From Bacteroidales bacterium GP4 (GTDB lineage Bacteria > Bacteroidota > Bacteroidia > Bacteroidales > Muribaculaceae), in NCBI GenBank assembly GCA_001701065.1, contig DAAL01000228.1:1-5139 (forward strand): DNA of 5,139 nt. Reading direction: 5' to 3'. Positions 1 through 5,139 of this stretch are shown here, in pieces; within the stretch, counting starts at the first letter, position 1; each line of letters opens with the position of its first letter. The notes under the pieces are model-generated. The model saw only the letters and a list, made by a program, of their open reading frames with translations, had not been told where the DNA came from and searched no databases. A program made the position numbers and the translations under genes.

Positions 1-145
1 GCGAGTCCCCTCCCCTCTCCAGCATCATTGCCGCCGGCAGCGAGAAGAAAGGATAAGCTTCCCACATCTCTTCCACCCATGCGTCCTCCACGGGAGCATC
101 GGGATGGTCAATCAGATATCTCAGAGTGTCAAGGAGTGCGTTCAT
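1..145 (-). CDS. Conserved hypothetical protein downstream of lptE (N-terminal 48 residues only)
   Basis: This frame starts with ATG at 145-143 and stays open to the window edge, so only 48 codons are visible and the C-terminus is missing. An in-frame TGA lies one codon before the ATG, so no earlier start is possible. The visible part is acidic, with a short helix-like start (MNALLDTLRYLIDHPD), a Trp/Glu-rich stretch and an AYPFFSLPAAMML segment. I see no signal peptide or catalytic motif. The layout, a short N-terminal helix followed by a YPFF/YPYF-type motif, resembles the uncharacterised protein often found after lptE in Bacteroidales, but that is recalled family resemblance, not a search result. 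It begins 12 bases after the lptE stop with no clear Shine-Dalgarno, so it is probably the next gene of the same operon. Function unknown. Confidence 0.72.
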   Translation of the reverse strand, partial: MNALLDTLRYLIDHPDAPVEDAWVEEMWEAYPFFSLPAAMMLERGGDS

Positions 146-157
146 GGCTCAATAGCG

Positions 158-688
158 TTACCAGTTACCTAAGGTGGCGTTGAATATAAGGTCGATAAGC
201 TGCTCGGTAATCTCCTGGCACAGCTGATCCTGCACATCGGTGAGCATCTCGTTGCTGTCGAAGTCCTGATAAGCCGAGAATGTCTGGTCAACGTCGTTTT
301 TGTCGTTCTTGGTGTCAGTGTACTTCACCCTCACCGATATGGTTAGTCGGGTCTTGGAAGCAAGCGCATTCTCTGTTACCGCCTGAGGGGTGAGGTTGTA
401 GCCGGTGATTTCGCCTTCAAGCTGAAGGTCGCCGTTGTTTTCCACTATCTGCAGGCGGGTGTTACGTGTGATGTAGTCGAGCAGCCCGTTTTCAAAAGTG
501 GACTGCAAGGGAGGATAGACAAGCGCGGCGCGAATAGGGAAATTGGACACCGATATAGTTTTATACACGGTGTAGTCTATGGCGCTTCCGTTGAGCTTGT
601 AGCTTATATAGCAGCTGTTGAGCATCAGAGCCATGAAAAGGCTCAGGACGGCAGCCGGAATGTATCGAGCTTTATTCAGTTTCATCAT
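158..688 (-). CDS. lptE: LptE-family outer-membrane lipoprotein (LPS assembly)
   Basis: A 176-residue lipoprotein of the LptE family, the partner that plugs the LptD barrel during delivery of lipopolysaccharide to the outer leaflet. Residues 1-26 form a lipoprotein signal: positive start (MMKLNKAR), hydrophobic core and lipobox LNSC, with Cys26 the lipidated residue. The residues after Cys26 (YISY) lack the acidic pair of the Bacteroidetes surface-export signal, which fits a protein facing the periplasm. The mature part has the pattern of Bacteroidetes members: YKLNGSAIDY, a TISVSNFPIRA strand, a YPPLQSTFENGL helix, then LQLEGEITGYNLTP, and a final amphipathic helix. The length is normal. Its ATG (688-686) overlaps the TGA of the sigma-54 activator as ATGA, pointing to translational coupling; a second ATG follows directly at 685-683. 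LptD is not encoded in the window. Confidence 0.88.
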   Translation of the reverse strand: MMKLNKARYIPAAVLSLFMALMLNSCYISYKLNGSAIDYTVYKTISVSNFPIRAALVYPPLQSTFENGLLDYITRNTRLQIVENNGDLQLEGEITGYNLTPQAVTENALASKTRLTISVRVKYTDTKNDKNDVDQTFSAYQDFDSNEMLTDVQDQLCQEITEQLIDLIFNATLGNW

Positions 689-1917
689 TCAAGTCCGTAT
701 TCTTTAATTTTTCGGTACAAAGTGCGTTCCGAGATGTTCAGTTCCTTAGCCGTGGCTTTACGCCGCCCCTCGTTACGCTCCAGAGCCTCGCGTATAGTCT
801 CTTTCTCGGTGTCCTCCAGGGTGCGCACCGGCTGTGACGGCATCAAATCGATGGGGCTTACGTGCGGCTCAGGCATGATATTGCGCATGGAGCCGTACTT
901 GGTAAGCGAAGTGGTGTGCACCACCTCCTCGACCGGTTCGGTGGGCGCGTATTCGGTCCTCTTCAGGGACGCGCCCTCCCCTTCGAGGTTCTCTATGGTG
1001 ACGCGCAAGGTGTCAATCTCGTTGCGCATCCGGAAAATCATATTAAAAAGCAACTCGCGCTCCGACGCATAGGAATGCGAGACACCGGGTGCCACCACGG
1101 GGGAAAACACCGATGCCGAAGCGGGCAGATAAGAGCGCAGAATCTCAGGGGTAATGGTCTTTCCAGCCTCGAAAAGCGACACCTGCTCCACTACGTTTTT
1201 AAGCTGACGCACATTGCCTCGCCAAGAGAAGTGCAGCAACACCTCACGCGCCTGCTCGTCAAACTCAATTTCAGGAGTGCGGTAACGCTCGGAGAAGTCA
1301 GCCGCGAATTTTCTCGCAAGCAACAGTATGTCATTACCGCGCTCACGCAAGGGGGGCACAGTGATATTGACAGTGGAAAGACGGTAATACAGGTCCTCGC
1401 GGAAACGTCCGGCTTCGATAGCCTTGAGCATGTCGACATTAGTAGCGGCAACGATGCGGATATTGGTCTTCTGCACAGTGGACGAGCCCACTTTTATGAA
1501 CTCGCCGCTTTCAAGCACGCGCAACAGCCTCGCCTGGGTGGTCAACGGCAACTCGGCTACCTCGTCAAGGAAGATGGTACCGCCGTCCGCCTCCTCGAAA
1601 TAGCCTTTACGAGATGCAACGGCACCTGTGAAAGCCCCCTTCTCGTGCCCGAACAGTTCGGAGTCGATGGTGCCTTCAGGAATCGCGCCGCAGTTCACGG
1701 CTATGTACTTGGAGTGCTTGCGTGAGCCGTAGGCATGGATTATCTGCGGGAAAAATTCTTTACCCGTGCCGCTTTCACCGGTTATGAGCACCGACAGGTC
1801 GATGGGAGCCACCTTGATAGCCCTCTCCACCGCCGCGATGAGCGACGGCGCATTGCCCACGATTCCAAACCGCGCCTTGGCGTTCTGCACTTCAGCTGAT
1901 GTGTCGACTAAGTTCAT
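685..1917 (-). CDS. Sigma-54-dependent Fis-family transcriptional activator without receiver domain
   Basis: A 410-residue bacterial enhancer-binding protein that would remodel RNA polymerase-sigma-54 by ATP hydrolysis. AAA+ domain, about residues 18-265: Walker A GESGTGKE (47-54), sigma-54-contacting GAFTGA loop (94-99), Walker B GGTIFLDE (112-119), sensor-I AATN (157-160), arginine-finger region FREDLYYRL (172-180) and sensor-II GNVRQL (234-239). The usual WPGN reads WRGN here (Arg233). A linker of about 100 residues follows, with a likely coiled coil at 285-313, then a Fis-type helix-turn-helix at about 368-408 (ATAKELNISERTLYRKI). Only about 17 residues precede the AAA+ domain, so there is no phospho-receiver or GAF domain, and control must come through another route. 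I chose the ATG at 1917-1915 because it overlaps the acyltransferase stop as ATGA; the frame continues open to 2106, but those 63 residues are composition-odd shadow sequence. Targets are unknown. Confidence 0.93.
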   Translation of the reverse strand: MNLVDTSAEVQNAKARFGIVGNAPSLIAAVERAIKVAPIDLSVLITGESGTGKEFFPQIIHAYGSRKHSKYIAVNCGAIPEGTIDSELFGHEKGAFTGAVASRKGYFEEADGGTIFLDEVAELPLTTQARLLRVLESGEFIKVGSSTVQKTNIRIVAATNVDMLKAIEAGRFREDLYYRLSTVNITVPPLRERGNDILLLARKFAADFSERYRTPEIEFDEQAREVLLHFSWRGNVRQLKNVVEQVSLFEAGKTITPEILRSYLPASASVFSPVVAPGVSHSYASERELLFNMIFRMRNEIDTLRVTIENLEGEGASLKRTEYAPTEPVEEVVHTTSLTKYGSMRNIMPEPHVSPIDLMPSQPVRTLEDTEKETIREALERNEGRRKATAKELNISERTLYRKIKEYGLE

Positions 1918-2753
1918 CTCAATTGGTAAGTTTTTTCTTTCAGGAAAGCGCCAAGCTCCTCCACGGTGGGGTACTTTTTCAGTTCCTCGGGGGTTATGAT
2001 ATCGCCCACGGAGATATGGATAGTAGTGTGGCACTTGCGCCACACTTCGGCAGGCAGACGCAGAGTGCGCAGCTGCCAGCTGATGACTCCGAGGATATTG
2101 AACCAAGTGCTGTTGTGTCCGTGGAAGTAGATGGGCACCACCGGCACATTAAGCTGCTGGATAAGACGGATGATGGAAGGCTGCCACTGACGGTCCTCGA
2201 TACGCAAGCGGGAGTTGATTTTGCTGACCGCCCCGGCAGGGAAGAAACCGATGGGGTTGCCCCGGCGCACCTGCATTATGGCTTCCTTTATTCCTTTCAT
2301 GGACACAGCCTTCTTGGCAGGGTCATCGGAAGCGAGAGCGTCCACGGCGATGAAGTTGGGGCGCATAGCCGAGATGTGGTTCAGCACCATGTTCACCATA
2401 ACCTTGAAGGTAGGACGTATAGAAGCTATCAGCGCGATGAGCGAAATGCCGTCGAGCGCGCCGAAAGGATGGTTGCTCACGGTCACAAACGCCCCCTCGG
2501 GCAGATGCTCAAGAGTGGACTTGCCCTCGACATCGAGGGTTATATCGAAATCCTTCAGGAGGTTACGAGCAAACTCCGGACCGGGATTGTCGCAATACTT
2601 ATCGTGGACGGCATTCACCTTGTCCACAGAAAGCCAATGAAGCACACGGTTGATGAGCTTTTCCTTGCCCTTCAACTTGGGAACCATGCTTATCACGTCG
2701 TCAGCATCAAGGACTGAACGCTTGATGGGTGCGGTAACATTTTCTTTGTCCAT
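1914..2753 (-). CDS. PlsC/LPLAT-superfamily acyltransferase (hemolysin-like)
   Basis: A 279-residue acyltransferase of the lysophospholipid acyltransferase superfamily, expected at the inner face of the cytoplasmic membrane. The catalytic block is SNHPFGALDG, with His95 and Asp101 separated by five residues (HX5D) instead of the classical HX4D; this spacing is typical of the subgroup annotated as putative hemolysin or OlsA/OlsF-like. Block III is GFFPAGAVSK (169-178), in the place of the usual FPEGTRS, and block IV is VPVVPIYFHGHNS (203-215). The N-terminal 60 residues are helical and charged with no signal peptide, and the only hydrophobic stretch (about 102-112) follows the active site. The substrate is unclear: phospholipid, or an amino-acid lipid such as the glycine lipids of Bacteroides. 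I chose the ATG at 2753 because the promoter and terminator lie just upstream; the frame is open to 2819, but that extension would start inside the terminator. First gene of the envelope operon. Confidence 0.87.
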   Translation of the reverse strand: MDKENVTAPIKRSVLDADDVISMVPKLKGKEKLINRVLHWLSVDKVNAVHDKYCDNPGPEFARNLLKDFDITLDVEGKSTLEHLPEGAFVTVSNHPFGALDGISLIALIASIRPTFKVMVNMVLNHISAMRPNFIAVDALASDDPAKKAVSMKGIKEAIMQVRRGNPIGFFPAGAVSKINSRLRIEDRQWQPSIIRLIQQLNVPVVPIYFHGHNSTWFNILGVISWQLRTLRLPAEVWRKCHTTIHISVGDIITPEELKKYPTVEELGAFLKEKTYQLR

Positions 2754-2780
2754 GCAGTTACATTGATTATCTCTAATCCA

Positions 2781-2812
2781 CAAAGTTACAAAATCTTCGC
2801 AAAAAACACAAA
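2781..2812 (-). promoter_or_regulatory. Bacteroidetes-type housekeeping promoter for the acyltransferase operon
   Basis: On the minus strand TAACTTTG (2788-2781) matches the Bacteroidetes -7 consensus TAnnTTTG exactly. A TTTG (2812-2809) lies 20 bases upstream, the expected distance for the -33 element. Transcription would begin at about 2773-2776, giving a leader of only about 20 bases before the ATG at 2753. This is a housekeeping-sigma promoter, not a sigma-54 one (no TGGCAC-N5-TTGC here), so the activator's own operon is probably not driven by sigma-54 from this site. Confidence 0.78.
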
Positions 2813-2841
2813 TGCGCACCCTTCATCACGAAGGATGCGCA
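2801..2841 (-). terminator. Rho-independent terminator after asnS
   Basis: Read on the minus strand, TGCGCATCCTTC, loop GTGAT, GAAGGGTGCGCA forms a 12-bp stem with a single T-G wobble (2841-2813). TTTGTGTTTTTT follows at once (2812-2801). It starts 28 bases after the asnS stop. The plus-strand side of the hairpin is followed by A-rich sequence, so it should work in the minus direction only. The T-rich tail includes the TTTG used as the -33 element of the next promoter. Confidence 0.88.
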
Positions 2842-2869
2842 CAAAATAAATATACCATGAAAAAATTTC

Positions 2870-4261
2870 TTAAAAATCAGCGTTGTTAGGAGTACGCGGG
2901 AATGGAATCACGTCGCGGATGTTGGTCATGGCTGTAACAAACAGCACAAGACGCTCAAATCCAAGCCCGAATCCGGCATGAGGCACAGTACCGAAGCGGC
3001 GGGTGTCAAGATACCACCACATATCCTTCATGGGGATATTCATCTCCTCGATACGGTTCAACAGCTTATCGTAATCCTCCTCTCTCACAGAGCCGCCTAT
3101 AATCTCTCCGATCTTGGGGAATAGAACGTCCATAGCCTGCACGGTCTTGCCGTCGTCGTTAAGCTTCATGTAGAACGCTTTAATCTCCTTGGGATAATCA
3201 GTGAGTATAACCGGTTTTTTGAAATGTTCCTCGACAAGGAAACGCTCATGCTCGCTCTGAAGGTCGGCACCCCAGTAGACCGGGAATTCAAACTTGTGAC
3301 CTGACTCTTCAAGAATCTTGATGCCCTCGGTGTAAGTAAGGTGCACAAATTCGTTGTCAACCACGAAGCGGAGACGCTCCACAAGGTCCTTGTCGTAATG
3401 CTCGGCAAGGAACTCGATGTCGTCAAGGCAATGCTCCAACGCATAAGATATACAGTACTTGATGAAACTTTCAGCAAGCTGCATGTTGTCGTTCAAATCA
3501 TAGAATGATATTTCCGGCTCAATCATCCAGAATTCCGACAAGTGACGCGGAGTGTTGGAGTTCTCGGCACGGAAAGTGGGTCCGAAGGTGTAGATGGCAC
3601 CAAGCGCAGTTGCGCCAAGCTCCCCTTCAAGCTGTCCCGACACGGTGAGCGCGGTGGGCTTGCCGAAGAAATCGGCGGAGTAGTCCACTTTACCCTCCTC
3701 GGTGCGGGGAAGGTTCTCCAAGTCGAGAGTGGTCACCTGGAACATAGCTCCGGCTCCTTCACAGTCGCTTGCAGTAATAAGAGGTGTATTGAGGTAGTAA
3801 AAACCATTTTCCTGGAAAAAGCGGTGGATGGCGTAAGCCAACGCGCTTCTCACTCTCATCACCGCGCCGAAAGTGTTGGTGCGCATACGCAGATGCGCTT
3901 TCTCACGCAGGAATTCGAGAGTGTGGCCCTTTTTCTGCAGAGGATAGGAAAGGGGGTCGGCAGTTCCGAAGATTTCAAGGGTCTTGCCCTGGACTTCCAC
4001 TGACTGACCTTTGCCCATCGACTCCACAAGTATACCGTCGACCTTTATCGCCGATCCAGTGGTGACGAGCTTCAACTGCTCGTCGCTGAAATCGGCAAGA
4101 TCCAGCACTATCTGGATATTTTTTATCGTTGACCCGTCATTGAGCTGTATAAACGCCACATTCTTGTTGCCGCGGCGGGTTCTCACCCACCCCATGACAG
4201 TCACTTCCTGACCAAGCAGCGACGCGTCTTTGAAAAGGTCATCTATTTTATTACGTTTCAT
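2870..4261 (-). CDS. asnS: Asparaginyl-tRNA synthetase
   Basis: A full-length 463-residue class IIb aminoacyl-tRNA synthetase that charges tRNA-Asn with asparagine in the cytoplasm. The N-terminal OB-fold anticodon-binding domain covers about residues 17-100 ([20 protein letters not shown] onward). The catalytic core has motif 1 around 134-162 ([19 protein letters not shown]), motif 2 at about 230-250 (FRAENSNTP then SEFWMIEPE) and motif 3 at about 430-440 ([11 protein letters not shown]), ending in RTPNNADF. The CEGAGAMF segment, motif 2 [16 protein letters not shown] and this C-terminus are of AsnRS type, not AspRS or LysRS, and length and start are normal. Its presence points to direct tRNA-Asn charging, although an additional GatCAB route cannot be excluded from the window. 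It follows the pseudouridine synthase by 32 bases with no visible promoter between them, so the two are probably one transcript ending at the terminator at 2841-2801. Confidence 0.98.
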   Translation of the reverse strand: MKRNKIDDLFKDASLLGQEVTVMGWVRTRRGNKNVAFIQLNDGSTIKNIQIVLDLADFSDEQLKLVTTGSAIKVDGILVESMGKGQSVEVQGKTLEIFGTADPLSYPLQKKGHTLEFLREKAHLRMRTNTFGAVMRVRSALAYAIHRFFQENGFYYLNTPLITASDCEGAGAMFQVTTLDLENLPRTEEGKVDYSADFFGKPTALTVSGQLEGELGATALGAIYTFGPTFRAENSNTPRHLSEFWMIEPEISFYDLNDNMQLAESFIKYCISYALEHCLDDIEFLAEHYDKDLVERLRFVVDNEFVHLTYTEGIKILEESGHKFEFPVYWGADLQSEHERFLVEEHFKKPVILTDYPKEIKAFYMKLNDDGKTVQAMDVLFPKIGEIIGGSVREEDYDKLLNRIEEMNIPMKDMWWYLDTRRFGTVPHAGFGLGFERLVLFVTAMTNIRDVIPFPRTPNNADF

Positions 4262-4268
4262 TACAAGT

Positions 4269-4274
4269 TCCTTT
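4269..4274 (-). promoter_or_regulatory. Ribosome binding site of asnS
   Basis: AAAGGA on the minus strand lies 7 bases before the asnS ATG. It is the only clear Shine-Dalgarno in the window; the other starts rely on coupling or AT-rich leaders, as is usual in Bacteroidetes. It supports the start at 4261. Confidence 0.7.
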
Positions 4275-4293
4275 CTATGAAAAGATTTATAGT

Positions 4294-5139
4294 TTATTCA
4301 AAAGAACCCATCTTCAGGAAGTTAACCTCTTCCTGAGTCAGATAACGCCAGCGTCCGCGTGGCAAGTTCTTCTTGGTGAGACCGGCGAAGTACACACGGT
4401 CAAGCTTCACAACATGGTAGCCGAGTTTCTCAAATATACGGCGCACAATGCGGTTACGTCCCGAGTGGATTTCTATACCTGCCTGGTTGCGGTCGGTTTC
4501 GTTGGCGTAGCTTACCGCATCGGCATGGATGGGTCCATCGTCAAGCTCGACACCGTCGGCTATAGCCTGCATGTCATCCTCGGAGATGTCCTTGTCGGTC
4601 CACACATGGTAGATTTTTTTCTTCACATACTTGGGATGAGTGAGCTTCGACGCAAGGTCACCGTCGTTGGTAAGGAGCAATACACCGGTGGTGTTGCGGT
4701 CGAGACGACCAACGGGATATATGCGCTCGTTGCAAGCACCCTTCACAAGGTCCATCACGGTAGTGCGGCCCTGCGGGTCATCGCTTGTGGTAACACAATC
4801 CTTGGGTTTGTTAAGAAGGATGTAGCACTTGCTTTCCAGTGTAACTACCTTTTCATCGTATTCCACAACATCGTCGTGCGACACCTTGGTTCCAAGCTCA
4901 GTGACAACATTGCCGTTGATCTTCACAAGTCCCTGCTGGATAAATTCGTCAGCCTCGCGACGAGAGCAGATACCGGCGTTAGCCATGAACTTGTTAAGAC
5001 GGATTTGTTCGTTCGGATCGGGTATAGGCATTTCGTACTCAATGCGCTGTGGACGCGGAACGAAGCTCTTGCCTTGACGGTTGTTGTTATTGAAGCCGCC
5101 TTGACGATTGTTGTAGCCGCCCTGACGGTTGTTGTTGTA
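4294..5139 (-). CDS. rluB: RsuA/RluB-family rRNA pseudouridine synthase, 5' end outside the window
   Basis: A pseudouridine synthase of the RsuA/RluB/E/F group, which isomerises specific uridines in ribosomal RNA. Residue numbers here count from the Met at 5031. An S4 RNA-binding domain lies at about 9-60 ([21 protein letters not shown]), and the catalytic domain follows from about 68. The catalytic Asp111 sits in [18 protein letters not shown], and conserved [13 protein letters not shown] and LDRVYFAGL segments follow. The frame does not begin at 5031: it stays open for 36 more codons to the window edge and encodes a repetitive tail of [12 protein letters not shown] units ending in [12 protein letters not shown], so 281 residues are visible and the true start lies upstream. 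Such Asn/Arg/Gly tails are familiar in Bacteroidetes members of the family. The closest E. coli relative by layout is RluB (23S rRNA), but RsuA or RluF specificity cannot be excluded. asnS follows. Confidence 0.9.
   Translation of the reverse strand, partial: YNNNRQGGYNNRQGGFNNNNRQGKSFVPRPQRIEYEMPIPDPNEQIRLNKFMANAGICSRREADEFIQQGLVKINGNVVTELGTKVSHDDVVEYDEKVVTLESKCYILLNKPKDCVTTSDDPQGRTTVMDLVKGACNERIYPVGRLDRNTTGVLLLTNDGDLASKLTHPKYVKKKIYHVWTDKDISEDDMQAIADGVELDDGPIHADAVSYANETDRNQAGIEIHSGRNRIVRRIFEKLGYHVVKLDRVYFAGLTKKNLPRGRWRYLTQEEVNFLKMGSFE
5068..5139 (-). repeat. In-frame degenerate repeat encoding (Y/F)NNnRQGG units
   Basis: Three consecutive units in the synthase tail read YNNNRQGG (5139-5116), YNNRQGG (5115-5095) and FNNNNRQGK (5094-5068). 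Unit lengths of 24, 21 and 27 bases differ by whole codons, mainly in the number of Asn codons, which keeps the reading frame. The array runs off the window edge, so the total copy number is unknown. It encodes a positively charged, disordered, probably RNA-binding tail. Confidence 0.85.

Noticed and set aside
862..1725. A long open frame (287 codons) on the plus strand opposite the sigma-54 activator
   Set aside because: It is antisense to a gene with every family motif, has low-complexity His/Arg/Gly-rich composition, and no recognisable domain, promoter or Shine-Dalgarno.
2029..2038. TGGCAC followed directly by TTGC, resembling a sigma-54 promoter
   Set aside because: The five-base spacer between the -24 and -12 elements is missing, and the site lies inside the acyltransferase gene on the plus strand with no gene to drive.
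1918..2106. 63-residue N-terminal extension of the activator
   Set aside because: It lies inside the conserved C-terminal part of the acyltransferase gene, resembles no receiver or GAF domain, and is contradicted by the ATGA overlap at 1917.
1899..2717. A 272-codon open frame on the plus strand opposite the acyltransferase
   Set aside because: It mirrors the codon structure of the real gene, is His/Asp-rich with no domain I recognise, and spans the junction of two genes that are certain on the other strand.
2754..2819. 22-residue N-terminal extension of the acyltransferase
   Set aside because: It would begin inside the terminator hairpin and run through the promoter; the predicted transcript starts downstream of it.
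3597..3615. TGGCAC, nine bases, TTGC inside asnS
   Set aside because: The spacer is nine bases instead of five and the site is on the plus strand within a coding region; chance match.
3542..4003. Plus-strand open frame opposite asnS
   Set aside because: Antisense shadow of a highly conserved synthetase, with no domain or translation signal of its own.

Overview
The window looks like a housekeeping segment of a Bacteroidales chromosome, probably a member of the Muribaculaceae or a close relative. Four things point there: an AsnRS and an RsuA/RluB-type pseudouridine synthase side by side, with an Asn/Arg/Gln/Gly-rich N-terminal tail on the synthase; the gene order acyltransferase, receiver-less sigma-54 activator, LptE, short conserved protein; a Bacteroidetes-type promoter (TTTG, 20 bases, TAnnTTTG); and mostly weak Shine-Dalgarno sequences. 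The family-level placement is inference from remembered protein resemblance, not a search.

All six genes lie on the minus strand, so transcription runs from 5139 towards 1. The first unit is the pseudouridine synthase (5139-4294, 5' end outside the window) and asnS (4261-2870), 32 bases apart and probably co-transcribed. It ends at a strong intrinsic terminator hairpin (2841-2813) with a T-rich tail. The second unit begins directly there: its -33 promoter element lies inside the terminator's T-tract. It carries an LPLAT-type acyltransferase (2753-1914), a sigma-54-dependent activator (1917-685), an LptE-like lipoprotein (688-158) and the start of a conserved uncharacterised gene (145 to beyond 1). 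The first three are joined by two 4-base ATGA overlaps and the last follows after 12 bases, so they probably form one translationally coupled operon.

The first unit serves translation: rRNA pseudouridylation and charging of tRNA-Asn. The second has an envelope theme: a membrane acyltransferase and the outer-membrane LPS assembly lipoprotein, with a bacterial enhancer-binding protein between them whose targets cannot be read from this window. Two gene starts need care. The longest open frames of the activator and the acyltransferase begin too far upstream, and the overlap and promoter geometry fix shorter starts. I found no mobile element, CRISPR array, RNA gene, frameshift or sign of recent transfer. 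The window is ordinary core genome; the points of interest are its tight architecture and a few protein-level oddities.
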